The notes beneath the pieces were generated by a model that saw nothing but the letters and a program-made list of their open reading frames with translations, was not told the origin of the DNA and ran no database searches. Position numbers and translations under genes: made by a program. Below, piece after piece: positions 1 through 7,189 of a stretch of DNA of 9,094 nucleotides (position 1 is its first letter; every line of letters begins with the position of its first letter). Source of the stretch: Bathymodiolus azoricus thioautotrophic gill symbiont (GTDB lineage Bacteria; Pseudomonadota; Gammaproteobacteria; PS1; Pseudothioglobaceae); contig NZ_CDSC02000200.1 in the NCBI RefSeq assembly GCF_001298715.1, positions 1 to 9,094 of the forward strand. The letters run 5' to 3'.

Positions 1-528
1 CGACTATAAAACAAATGCTGAGTAATAAAAACGAGCCAACAAAGGCGGTGTCAAACCAATCTTTTCCCAAGGTTGCAAGCTCTGGACCTAAAAAAGCAGA
101 AACCAAACCCCCAATAAGCACTGCTGAAGTAGCTGTTGCACTGAGGTTTTCATCAACACTTTCAATGGCGGCAAACCTAAACTGATTCATAGTCGCTACA
201 GTAACGCCAAATAAGAAAGTGGATAGACAAAACAAATAAAATGATTTTAATTCCAAGACCATGATAGCAAGTGCAATAACAGCAATTGTATAAACACAAA
301 CCCCTAAAAAAGTACGCCTTCTACCAATTTTAGACGTAATATAAACAACAGGAATAATACTGCTAGCAGTACCCACCGCAATCATTGCCACCGGTAGGGT
401 TGATAAACCAATATTGGGCGCTAAAGATTGACCAATAATACCCCAAGGAAAATCAAAAAAACCGTCAAAGACATAAATAATGACAAGCTAATCGCCAATA
501 ACCAAACATTACGAGGTAGTGAGTACAT
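1..528 (-). pseudogene. MFS transporter, N-terminal part, frameshifted and cut by the window edge
   Basis: This is the N-terminal part of a major facilitator superfamily permease, an inner-membrane transporter whose substrate cannot be told. Its ATG (526-528 on the complement) directly abuts the glmU stop, so it probably shares the glmU transcript. The first frame gives MYSLPRNVWLLAISLS and more hydrophobic sequence, then hits TAG at 421-423 after 35 residues. From about base 442 down to base 1 another frame is open for about 147 codons. It carries the family pattern GIIGQSLAPNIGLSTLP, a basic KIGRRR loop after the second helix, and several further membrane segments. One extra base restores the reading as FLGGIIGQ; the best site is the run of four C at 441-444 on the plus strand, the T7/A7 tract at 455-461 being the alternative. 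It could be a true pseudogene, a sequencing error or a slippage switch. The C-terminal half lies outside the window. Confidence 0.75.
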
Positions 529-1887
529 TTATTTTTTAATTGGTTTTTTCCAGTTTTTTAGCACAGCCTGCTTAGTGCGACTTAGACTGAGTTTACCACC
601 TGGCACATCTTTAGCGATAGTTGAGCCTGCACCAATAGTGGCATTTTTACCGATAGTCACTGGTGCGATGAATTGCGTATCTGAGCCGACAAATACACCG
701 TCTTCAATCGTGGTTTGGTGCTTATTAACACCATCATAATTACAAGTAATCACGCCAGCGCCGATATTAACACCCTCACCCATGATAGTATCGCCCACAT
801 AACTTAGGTGGGAGATTTTTGAACCCTTGCCAATAGTGGATTTTTTCACCTCAACAAAGTTGCCAATCTTGGCGCTTTCACCAATATGAGCCTCAGGGCG
901 GATGCGTGCAAATGGTCCGATAGATGCGCCATCGCCAATAATGGCATCTTCAATAACTGAATTAGGCAAGATAACTACATTAGTGCCAATTTTAGCGTTT
1001 TTTATTATACAATTCGGTGCAATTGTCGTGTTATCTCCAAGCGAAACATCACCCTCAACCACCACATTAACATCAACTTCACAATTTTGCCCAAAATTAA
1101 GCGTTCCTCGGCAATCAAAACGCGCAGGGTCTTTTAGCGTTAAGCCTTGTTGCATAAATTGATTTGCTTGATTTTTCTGAAAGACTCTTTCTAATTCTGC
1201 CAATTGCACTTTATCATTCACACCTGCTACCTCACTGTCATTTTCTGCAATGACTGATGCAATTGTTTTACCGTCTTTCACCGCCATTGCAATAATATCG
1301 GTCAAATAAAACTCGCCTTGTGCATTATTTGCGTTTAAATTGCCCAAATAAGCTTTTAATAAACCACTATCAAGCACCATAATACCTGTATTGACTTCAC
1401 AAATCATAAGTTGCTCAGTATTTGCATCTTTTTGCTCAACAATAGCTTGAATTTGATTATCCTTACGAATAATACGACCATAACCTGCTGGATTGTCAAG
1501 CATCACCGAAAGGAGTGCCACACCACTTTTTTGTGCTTGAGTGATCAGGTCTTTTAAAGTTGATTGCCGGATAAGTGGCACATCGCCATACAACACTAAA
1601 GAAATTGAATCATCATTGATATACGGCGTAGCCTGCTGAACCGCATGACCCGTGCCAAGTTGTTCGCTCTGCTCTACCCAGTTAATTGAATCATCATCAA
1701 GGGCTTGGCACACCTGCTCACTACCAAGGCCAACCACTACAAACACTTGTGAACAAAGTGCTTGTGCCTGCATCAGCACATGTTCAAGTAAAGTCTTGTC
1801 TGATAGGACTTGTAAGACTTTTGGTTTGGTAGAATTCATACGCGTGCCTTTGCCGGCAGCAAGAATGATGGCGTTAATGTTATTCAC
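529..1887 (-). CDS. glmU: Bifunctional UDP-N-acetylglucosamine pyrophosphorylase / glucosamine-1-phosphate N-acetyltransferase
   Basis: GlmU is a cytoplasmic enzyme that acetylates glucosamine-1-phosphate and then couples it to UTP, giving UDP-GlcNAc for peptidoglycan and lipopolysaccharide. At 452 residues it is close to the E. coli length of 456. The N-terminal nucleotidyltransferase domain (about 1-225) has the signature LAAGKGTRM at 9-17 followed by PK at 22-23, QLGTGHA at 76-82, and the metal-binding Asp102 in YGDVP. The C-terminal left-handed beta-helix (about 245-452) shows hexapeptide repeats rich in I/V-G-x-x-x, and the acetyltransferase motif [11 protein letters not shown] containing the catalytic His. 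The start codon is GTG (1885-1887), chosen because it places the signature at the expected distance; no clear Shine-Dalgarno precedes it. It is divergent from rpmE and runs straight into the MFS gene (stop and ATG adjacent). Confidence 0.97.
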   Translation of the reverse strand: MNNINAIILAAGKGTRMNSTKPKVLQVLSDKTLLEHVLMQAQALCSQVFVVVGLGSEQVCQALDDDSINWVEQSEQLGTGHAVQQATPYINDDSISLVLYGDVPLIRQSTLKDLITQAQKSGVALLSVMLDNPAGYGRIIRKDNQIQAIVEQKDANTEQLMICEVNTGIMVLDSGLLKAYLGNLNANNAQGEFYLTDIIAMAVKDGKTIASVIAENDSEVAGVNDKVQLAELERVFQKNQANQFMQQGLTLKDPARFDCRGTLNFGQNCEVDVNVVVEGDVSLGDNTTIAPNCIIKNAKIGTNVVILPNSVIEDAIIGDGASIGPFARIRPEAHIGESAKIGNFVEVKKSTIGKGSKISHLSYVGDTIMGEGVNIGAGVITCNYDGVNKHQTTIEDGVFVGSDTQFIAPVTIGKNATIGAGSTIAKDVPGGKLSLSRTKQAVLKNWKKPIKK

Positions 1888-1889
1888 AA

Positions 1890-1918
1890 TTGTATTTTAC
1901 TCAACAATGGTATATAAT
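1890..1918 (+). promoter_or_regulatory. Probable sigma-70 promoter of rpmE
   Basis: A perfect TATAAT at 1913-1918 lies 17 bases after TTGTAT at 1890-1895, which matches the -35 consensus in its first three positions. Transcription would begin near 1925, giving an rpmE leader of about 27 bases. The site starts only three bases from the glmU start codon on the other strand, so any glmU promoter must overlap it or lie inside the 5' part of rpmE. Confidence 0.6.
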
Positions 1919-1951
1919 GCTCCCTCTTTAGAGATTTGCATAAATAATAAC

Positions 1952-2164
1952 ATGAAAACAGATATCCACCCTAATTACGACACTGTAAAAGTAGTATGTT
2001 CATGCGGCAACGCTTTTGAGTCACGCTCAACGATTGGCAAAGAGGAGTTGCACTTAGATGTGTGTTCAAGTTGCCACCCTTTCTACACAGGCAAGCAAAA
2101 AATTATGGATAGCGCAGGTCGCGTTGAGAAGTTTAAATCTCGTTACGGTTCGTTCAAGCGATAA
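1952..2164 (+). CDS. rpmE: Large ribosomal subunit protein bL31, zinc-binding type
   Basis: This encodes bL31, a 70-residue protein of the 50S subunit that helps bridge the two subunits; E. coli L31 is also 70 residues. The start MKTDIHPNY and the block [15 protein letters not shown] are typical of the family. Cysteines 16, 18, 38 and 41 form the full zinc-ligand set, so this is the C+ form rather than the zinc-free YkgM-like paralogue. The frame is open further upstream (back to 1652), but that extension lies over glmU, whereas the ATG at 1952 gives the normal N-terminus. No strong Shine-Dalgarno is present; the leader before the ATG is A/T rich. The gene appears monocistronic, with a promoter at 1890-1918 and a terminator at 2184-2210. 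Confidence 0.97.
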   Translation: MKTDIHPNYDTVKVVCSCGNAFESRSTIGKEELHLDVCSSCHPFYTGKQKIMDSAGRVEKFKSRYGSFKR

Positions 2165-2183
2165 ACAAACCGCTTCCCCAATA

Positions 2184-2210
2184 AAAAGCCACAATTTGTG
2201 GCTTTTTTTT
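2184..2210 (+). terminator. Rho-independent terminator after rpmE
   Basis: An inverted repeat GCCACA (2188-2193) / TGTGGC (2197-2202) with a three-base ATT loop is followed by eight T (2203-2210) and preceded by five A (2183-2187) that can extend the stem. It lies 20 bases after the rpmE stop and separates rpmE from hemE. The A-run/T-run symmetry could make it act on both strands, but no minus-strand gene ends here. Confidence 0.93.
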
Positions 2211-2235
2211 ATACCCGGCTACCAAGCAAAATCGC

Positions 2236-2241
2236 TATAAT
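2236..2241 (+). promoter_or_regulatory. Probable -10 box of the hemE operon
   Basis: A consensus TATAAT lies 30 bases upstream of the hemE ATG and just after the rpmE terminator, where a promoter for the downstream operon is expected. No recognisable -35 hexamer lies at 16-18 bases (the region is ACCCGG-like), and there is no TGn extension. The promoter is therefore either weak or activator-dependent, if real. Confidence 0.45.
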
Positions 2242-2271
2242 TACTAACTCACTATTTACTTACTTAAGACT

Positions 2272-3306
2272 ATGTCATTCGACTACATTAACGCTTTATT
2301 AAAAAAACCCACAACACGCACACCAATTTGGGTAATGCGTCAAGCAGGGCGTTATTTACCGGAGTATCGTGCCACTCGAAAACAAGCGGGTGATTTTTTA
2401 TCGTTGTGCAAAAATCCAGAATTAGCCTGTGAAGTCACGCTACAACCCATTGATAGATTTGACTTAGATGCAGCAATTTTATTCTCTGATATTTTGACCA
2501 TTCCTGATGCGATGGGCTTAGGCTTGTATTTTTCAGAAGGCGAAGGTCCGAAATTTAAAAACCCGATTCAAAATCTGCAAGATATTGAGAAATTACCAAG
2601 TGAGATCAATAACGATTTAACTTATGTTTTTGATGGTGTTTCAACCATTAAAAAAGCACTAAATAACCGTGTGCCCTTGATTGGTTTTAGTGGTAGCCCA
2701 TGGACTTTGGCAACCTATATGATTGAAGGTGGTAGCAGTAAGACATTTGCCAATACTAAAAAGATGTTGTTTAATGAACCAAAGGCCCTGCATTTACTAT
2801 TAGACAAATTAGCCCATAGCGTGATTGCCTATCTTAACCAACAAATTTTATCAGGTGCCGATAGCGTAATGATTTTTGACACTTGGGGTGGCGTACTATC
2901 CAAGCAAAATTATCTGGATTTTTCACTGGACTATATGGCAAAAATTGTTAAGGGCATCAAAGCCAAGCATCCTAATATTCCGATCACACTGTTCAGTAAG
3001 AATGGTGGCAAATATTTAACTTATATTGCCGATACGCTCTGTGATGGTATTGGTATTGACTGGACGGTTGAGCTGTCACAAGCACAACAAGAGGTTGGCA
3101 ATAAAGTCGCCATTCAAGGCAACCTTGACCCCGCCGTTCTCTACGCTACGCCTGAAATCATTGAGCGAGAAGTGAAAAAAGTGTTATCACAATTCAAAGG
3201 CGATACAGGGCATATTTTTAACCTTGGTCACGGTATTACACCTGATGTTGACCCTGAAAATATGAAAGTACTGGTTGATAGTGTGCATAACCTTAGCAAG
3301 AGGTAA
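2272..3306 (+). CDS. hemE: Uroporphyrinogen III decarboxylase
   Basis: HemE removes the four acetate carboxyl groups of uroporphyrinogen III to give coproporphyrinogen III in heme synthesis, in the cytoplasm and without a cofactor. It is 344 residues long (E. coli HemE is 354). The first family signature, [16 protein letters not shown], is at 18-33 with the substrate-binding arginines 23 and 27. The catalytic Asp is D73 in LFSDIL, the second signature [17 protein letters not shown] starts at 138 with Tyr149, and the C-terminal [15 protein letters not shown] block is intact. The ATG at 2272 gives the standard N-terminus; only a weak AAG precedes it. It is the first gene of a long plus-strand run, and its stop lies four bases before the next ATG. 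Its 3' end also supplies the ribosome binding site of that gene. Confidence 0.97.
   Translation: MSFDYINALLKKPTTRTPIWVMRQAGRYLPEYRATRKQAGDFLSLCKNPELACEVTLQPIDRFDLDAAILFSDILTIPDAMGLGLYFSEGEGPKFKNPIQNLQDIEKLPSEINNDLTYVFDGVSTIKKALNNRVPLIGFSGSPWTLATYMIEGGSSKTFANTKKMLFNEPKALHLLLDKLAHSVIAYLNQQILSGADSVMIFDTWGGVLSKQNYLDFSLDYMAKIVKGIKAKHPNIPITLFSKNGGKYLTYIADTLCDGIGIDWTVELSQAQQEVGNKVAIQGNLDPAVLYATPEIIEREVKKVLSQFKGDTGHIFNLGHGITPDVDPENMKVLVDSVHNLSKR
3298..3303 (+). promoter_or_regulatory. Shine-Dalgarno of the ATPase gene
   Basis: AAGAGG in the last codons of hemE stands seven bases before the ATG at 3311. It decides the start in favour of 3311 over an in-frame ATG at 3275 inside hemE, which would only add [12 protein letters not shown] and has no ATPase-like sequence. 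Confidence 0.75.
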
Positions 3307-3310
3307 CATT

Positions 3311-4714
3311 ATGAATCTACTAGATATTAAGGTTAAGAACTTAGGGAAGCTGAAAGATGGCACAGTAAAGGTTCGCCCTTTAACTGTGCTGACGGGTGAA
3401 AATGGCACGGGTAAAAGTTTTTTTACCAAGACTCTGTATTCCGTTTTTAATATTGTTAATAAGAATTTACTTTATATTGAGGCTACTAATAATATTCGAA
3501 TGAGTAGCCTAGGAATTGATTTTTTTGATAAATCTTTAACGCGCAAAAGCAAAGAAGATAAAAAAAATATCCAATTATTAAAATTAACTCTTAACGAACT
3601 TCAATCCCTATTAATGGATATGAAAGATTACTCTATAGGTGCTTATATTCAAACTCGCTCTACTACAACCGATACACAGATTAAAAATTTTAATAGATTT
3701 ATAGAATACTTAACCAAATTAGAAAAAAAACAAAAAATCAAATCTGTGAGTTACCCTTCTAATATTTTAAGAAAATCTTTAAGCTCTTTAATCCTTAATT
3801 TAACAGAAGGAAAGAAAAGATATGTTGAACTATTAGATGATGCTTTAAAAAAAGAATTGCAAGAAAATTTCCAAATAGCCAACATATCAGAACTGGTTTC
3901 TTTTGATGAAGAAAAAACAAGCCTATCTGCCGATTATGGACTTAACATATCTTTTGATGCAAAAAATATTATTAATTTTAATTTAGACTCATTTTTTATT
4001 GATGATATATCCAAGCTTTCAAGAGTAGTATTTTTTGAGTCTCCTGCCTATTGGAGTGTCAGGGATGCATTGAATAAATCTAAAGAGGTTGAAGAAAAGA
4101 ATGACTTAACAGGTGTACCAAAATATTTTTATGATTTAGATAAAGCCTTAAACACCAAGTCAACTAACCCGCCATTGGAGATTATTTCAAAATTAGTAAC
4201 TGAGTTAAAAGCAGAAATTGGTGGGGAATTTATTTTTGAAAATGGTCGCCTGTCTTTTGTTGATGATTCTAACAGAAGCATTGATAAAAACTTAATTTCT
4301 TTTGGCATGACAAATTTAGGCATGATTCAAACGTTATTAAAAAATAATGTAATAAGTAAAGGCTCGTTTGTCTTTTTTGATGAACCAGAAACAAACCTAC
4401 ACCCAACTTGGCAGGTCTTATTAACCAAAACCTTAATTAAATTGGCAGAAAGCGGCGTTAATGTGGTGATGGCAACGCATAGTTTGGATATGATTAAGGC
4501 GTTAGAAGTCCACACTAAAGAAAAAGACGGCGATTTTATTGCGATTAATCATTTCACAAAAGAGGGTGGCTTGTTTGAATTTGACTCTAGTAATATTACT
4601 GAAAATTTAATAGAATCAAGAGAAAAATTGTCATCTCCATACACAGACCTATACACAGAAGACGCAAAGAATGGTCGATTTAACCAACTATTGCAAAACA
4701 ATTCAGCATGCTGA
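3311..4714 (+). CDS. ABC/OLD-type AAA ATPase, putative defence-module ATPase
   Basis: This is a 467-residue P-loop ATPase of the broad SMC/RecF/OLD-like class (AAA_15/AAA_21 type); I do not recognise a named family. Visible parts are an N-terminal strand start NLLDIKVKNLGKL, Walker A GENGTGKS at 29-36, a lysine/glutamate-rich and probably helical insertion at about 75-200, a signature-like S-F-G at 330-332, Walker B FVFFDEPE at 353-360 with the PExxLHP D-loop, and the switch histidine in THS (390). The chain ends about 75 residues after that, so it lacks the C-terminal TOPRIM nuclease of OLD proteins. No signal peptide or membrane segment is seen. It begins four bases after hemE and overlaps the next gene, which suggests the two proteins work together. 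Two 60-base blocks I counted have 25% (3541-3600) and 17% (3961-4020) G+C, against 47% in a block of hemE. The role is inferred: DNA- or phage-sensing ATPase of a two-gene module. Confidence 0.85.
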   Translation: MNLLDIKVKNLGKLKDGTVKVRPLTVLTGENGTGKSFFTKTLYSVFNIVNKNLLYIEATNNIRMSSLGIDFFDKSLTRKSKEDKKNIQLLKLTLNELQSLLMDMKDYSIGAYIQTRSTTTDTQIKNFNRFIEYLTKLEKKQKIKSVSYPSNILRKSLSSLILNLTEGKKRYVELLDDALKKELQENFQIANISELVSFDEEKTSLSADYGLNISFDAKNIINFNLDSFFIDDISKLSRVVFFESPAYWSVRDALNKSKEVEEKNDLTGVPKYFYDLDKALNTKSTNPPLEIISKLVTELKAEIGGEFIFENGRLSFVDDSNRSIDKNLISFGMTNLGMIQTLLKNNVISKGSFVFFDEPETNLHPTWQVLLTKTLIKLAESGVNVVMATHSLDMIKALEVHTKEKDGDFIAINHFTKEGGLFEFDSSNITENLIESREKLSSPYTDLYTEDAKNGRFNQLLQNNSAC

Positions 4715-5144
4715 AAAACACGGAAATAAAGAGATGGCAGATTGTAAAGCGATATTATTTGATATGAATGATGGCGGATTTGTTTCTTCCTTGGGTAAAA
4801 AATACGGCCAAGCATGCCAAGTTGACTATATTGAAATGATAGAAAATAGGGTTATTTTAATTGAATTAAAAGATTTGAAAGAGCAGTTAAAGAACAAAAC
4901 ATCGAAGGATATATTAAACAATCTTGGCAAAAAGTACACGAAGTCTATTGAGATTATTCAGAATGCCGTTCCCATTCTCTATTATGTAGTAGTTAAGAAT
5001 GACACCGAGATTGTTGTTTGGGATAATTTGTTTTCAATTAAAGACATAAAAATAAAGTTTGAAAATACATCTTTCGAGATTTGTGAAACCAATAAAATTT
5101 GCGAAAAATTGTCAACATTAAACACCCGATTATGTCAAGAATAA
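4671..5144 (+). CDS. Small protein with PD-(D/E)xK nuclease-like pattern, partner of the ATPase
   Basis: I do not recognise this 157-residue protein by family. Its middle reads VDYIEMIENRVILIELKD: an acidic Asp52, a turn, then a hydrophobic strand ending in E65-L-K67. A helical stretch (about 69-98) and another strand, PILYYVVV (101-108), follow. That order of acidic residue, ExK strand, helix and strand is the pattern of the restriction-endonuclease-like fold, so a metal-dependent nuclease is a reasonable inference, not a proof. The start at 4671 overlaps the ATPase by 44 bases and has GAAG nine bases upstream. An alternative ATG at 4734 gives 136 residues and keeps the whole motif. The stop overlaps the start of trpA by 13 bases. 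A block at 4861-4920 has 25% G+C, as in the ATPase and unlike trpA. It may be the effector of the pair; a structural or regulatory partner is also possible. Confidence 0.75.
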   Translation: MVDLTNYCKTIQHAEKHGNKEMADCKAILFDMNDGGFVSSLGKKYGQACQVDYIEMIENRVILIELKDLKEQLKNKTSKDILNNLGKKYTKSIEIIQNAVPILYYVVVKNDTEIVVWDNLFSIKDIKIKFENTSFEICETNKICEKLSTLNTRLCQE

Positions 5145-5935
5145 AAAATATCTTTCAAAGCCTAAGAAAACAAGGGCAAAAAGCCTTTATCCCCTTTATT
5201 ACCGCAGGTGATAGTGGCTTAAACAATACCTTTGAACTCATGCAAACATTAGTTGCCAATGGTGCAGATGTGATTGAGCTCGGTGTGCCGTTTTCAGATC
5301 CGATGGCTGATGGCCCTGTCATTGCCAAATCACATGAACGCTCAGTAGCAGACGGTGTGAGTTTGCGTGATGTGTTGACTTTAGTAGAAAAATTCAGACA
5401 AACTAATGACACAACTGCAATCGTTTTGATGGGTTATCTCAACCCAATTGAAGTGTTTGGTTACCAGGCATTTGCCGATGTGGCAAGTGAAAGTGGTGTA
5501 GATGGCATATTGGTAGTAGATATGCCGCCCGAAGAAGCACAAGATTTAAAAGCGTGTTTGGATGGTGCGGATATTGACTTTATTTTCTTAGTGGCGCCAA
5601 CCACGACTAACGAGCGCTTAGCAGCTTTAGCCAATATTGCCTCTGGCTTTGTTTATTTTGTTTCACTCAAAGGCGTGACCGGTGCTGGACATCTAAATAT
5701 TGATATCGTGAATACAAATATGAGTAGAATCCGCCAATTCATCAACTTGCCTATTGGTGTTGGCTTTGGCATTAAAGATGCAGCAACCGCCAAAGTGGTC
5801 TCTAAATCAGCAGATGCGGTGATTGTTGGCTCATCATTAGTGTCATTTATTGAAAAATATAATGAGAATAAGGATAAAATGTTAGCAAGTGTTGGCGCGT
5901 TGGCAAACGAAATTTCAAGAGCAATTAAGGAGTAA
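5132..5935 (+). CDS. trpA: Tryptophan synthase alpha subunit
   Basis: TrpA cleaves indole-3-glycerol phosphate to indole and glyceraldehyde-3-phosphate; the indole is channelled to TrpB, which makes tryptophan. The TIM-barrel protein is 267 residues when started at 5132. This puts the catalytic residues at E49 ([11 protein letters not shown]) and D60 (MADGP), the same numbers as in E. coli, which supports this ATG over one at 5099 that would add 11 residues inside the upstream gene. [14 protein letters not shown] and the phosphate-binding GVGFGI and VIVGSSLV segments are present. No good Shine-Dalgarno precedes the ATG, and it sits inside the end of the upstream gene, so translation may be coupled to it. 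Its usual partner trpB is not adjacent. The downstream accD, two bases away, is a common gammaproteobacterial neighbour. Confidence 0.96.
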   Translation: MSRIKNIFQSLRKQGQKAFIPFITAGDSGLNNTFELMQTLVANGADVIELGVPFSDPMADGPVIAKSHERSVADGVSLRDVLTLVEKFRQTNDTTAIVLMGYLNPIEVFGYQAFADVASESGVDGILVVDMPPEEAQDLKACLDGADIDFIFLVAPTTTNERLAALANIASGFVYFVSLKGVTGAGHLNIDIVNTNMSRIRQFINLPIGVGFGIKDAATAKVVSKSADAVIVGSSLVSFIEKYNENKDKMLASVGALANEISRAIKE

Positions 5936-5937
5936 CG

Positions 5938-6777
5938 ATGAGTTGGTTAGAAAAAATCCTACCTTCTATTACCAGTGTAGCGAAGAAAAATATTCCAGAG
6001 GGCTTGTGGAGAAAGTGCCCCAAGTGTGAAACTACCCTTTATTCAGAAGAGTTAGAAGGGTTGGATTATGTTTGTCCCAAATGCGATTATCACATGCGTA
6101 TTTCTGCTCGTGTACGCCTCAATAGTTTTTTAGACGAAGATGGACAAAAAGAAATTGCACCTGATTTGGTTGCAGTTGATCCTTTAAAATTTAAAGACCA
6201 AAAGAAATACAAAGAACGCATTATTCAAGCACAAAAAACCACCAATGAAAAAGACGCTTTAGTTGTAAAAAGTGGTACGCTACATGGGATGAGCGTTGTT
6301 GTAGCTGCATTTGATTTTAAATTTATGGGTGGTTCAATGGGCTCAGTAGTGGGCGAAAAATTTGTCCGTGCAGCGCAACTTTGTATGGATACTGATGTGC
6401 CGCTGGTTTGTTTTTCAGCATCCGGCGGTGCACGCATGCAAGAAGGCTTGTTTTCGCTTATGCAAATGAGCAAAACATCACTGGCACTAAAATTACTCAG
6501 CAACAAAAAAATTCCATTTATCTCAATTTTAACCGATCCAACCATGGGTGGTGTGTCTGCCAGCTTTGCCATGCTAGGCGATATTCACATTGCCGAGCCA
6601 AATGCACTGATTGGTTTTGCTGGGCCTAGAGTAGTGGAGCAAACAGTGCGAGAGGAGTTGCCACCAGGCTTTCAACGCAGTGAATTTTTACTTGAAAAAG
6701 GCGCAATCGATATGATTGTACATCGCAGAGATTTGCGCGACAAAGTACACCAACTGCTACAAGCTCTACATGGCTAA
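5938..6777 (+). CDS. accD: Acetyl-CoA carboxylase, carboxyltransferase beta subunit
   Basis: AccD pairs with AccA to form the carboxyltransferase that moves CO2 from biotin to acetyl-CoA, making malonyl-CoA, the first committed step of fatty acid synthesis. It has 279 residues; E. coli AccD has 304 and the difference is at the C-terminus. The N-terminal four-cysteine zinc ribbon has C27, C30, C46 and C49, identical in position to E. coli. The crotonase-like core shows [25 protein letters not shown] and [17 protein letters not shown]. The ATG follows the trpA stop by two bases, and AAGGAG at 5927-5932 is a strong ribosome binding site overlapping the end of trpA. The stop overlaps the start of fkpB by eight bases, indicating cotranslation. 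Confidence 0.97.
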   Translation: MSWLEKILPSITSVAKKNIPEGLWRKCPKCETTLYSEELEGLDYVCPKCDYHMRISARVRLNSFLDEDGQKEIAPDLVAVDPLKFKDQKKYKERIIQAQKTTNEKDALVVKSGTLHGMSVVVAAFDFKFMGGSMGSVVGEKFVRAAQLCMDTDVPLVCFSASGGARMQEGLFSLMQMSKTSLALKLLSNKKIPFISILTDPTMGGVSASFAMLGDIHIAEPNALIGFAGPRVVEQTVREELPPGFQRSEFLLEKGAIDMIVHRRDLRDKVHQLLQALHG

Positions 6778-7189
6778 ATACAAAATCTTCTACAAGCTCA
6801 CACACGCAAGTGGTGAATTGGTTGATGCCTCGCTTGACACCCCTTTTGAATTTGAAGTTGGCGATGGGCAACTTGACCCTTGCCTAGAATCTTGCATTAA
6901 AGAAGCAAAAGTGGGCAAACTGCAAACCTTCTTGTTAAGTGCCAGTGAGGCCTTTGGTCAAGCTGAGAGCGACGCCATTCAAGTGATGCGTCGCGCTGAG
7001 TTCCCTAAGGAGTTAGACATCAAGCTTAATAATGGCGTTGAATTTAAAACACCCGCAGGTGATTCTTATGCAGGCTGTATTGATAAAATTGATGGCGACA
7101 ATATTACCGTAAATTTTAATCACCCCTTGGCAGGTTGTGATGTCTCATTCCAAATAGAAATACTTGAAAAATCTAAAAGCCCTCAATGA
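6770..7189 (+). CDS. fkpB: FKBP-type peptidyl-prolyl cis-trans isomerase, FkpB/SlpA type
   Basis: This is a small cytoplasmic SlyD-like prolyl isomerase, 139 residues against 149 for E. coli FkpB. The FKBP core is split by an insert-in-flap domain. The first part (about 1-63) holds [16 protein letters not shown] and the acidic-aromatic EAFG. The insert spans about 65-110, and the core resumes with [11 protein letters not shown] at 112-122 and ends FQIEILE. It lacks the His-rich metal-binding tail of SlyD. The start at 6770 lies within the last codons of accD (eight-base overlap); the frame is open back to 6716 but the extra residues do not look like FKBP sequence. Its TGA overlaps the ispH ATG (ATGA), a pairing of fkpB with ispH that is common in gammaproteobacteria. 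Confidence 0.94.
   Translation: MAKYKIFYKLTHASGELVDASLDTPFEFEVGDGQLDPCLESCIKEAKVGKLQTFLLSASEAFGQAESDAIQVMRRAEFPKELDIKLNNGVEFKTPAGDSYAGCIDKIDGDNITVNFNHPLAGCDVSFQIEILEKSKSPQ

Noticed and set aside
428..739. Plus-strand open frame of 103 codons at the glmU/MFS junction
   Set aside because: It lies antisense to the glmU 3' end and the MFS start, shows no family-like sequence, and is explained as a shadow of those genes.
1652..1951. N-terminal extension of rpmE by 100 residues
   Set aside because: The extension runs antisense through the glmU catalytic domain. bL31 is a 70-residue protein and the ATG at 1952 gives its exact normal N-terminus.
3311..4714. OLD-family nuclease (Gabija GajA-like)
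   Set aside because: OLD proteins carry a TOPRIM domain after the ATPase; here the chain ends about 75 residues after the THS switch and there is no helicase neighbour.
3311..5144. Septu (PtuA/PtuB) or PARIS (AriA/AriB)
   Set aside because: The small protein lacks the HNH cysteine/histidine pattern of PtuB and is far shorter than TOPRIM-type AriB; the D...ExK pattern points elsewhere.
6225..6572. Minus-strand 115-codon open frame within accD
   Set aside because: It is fully antisense to the conserved AccD core and has no recognisable domain or ribosome binding site.
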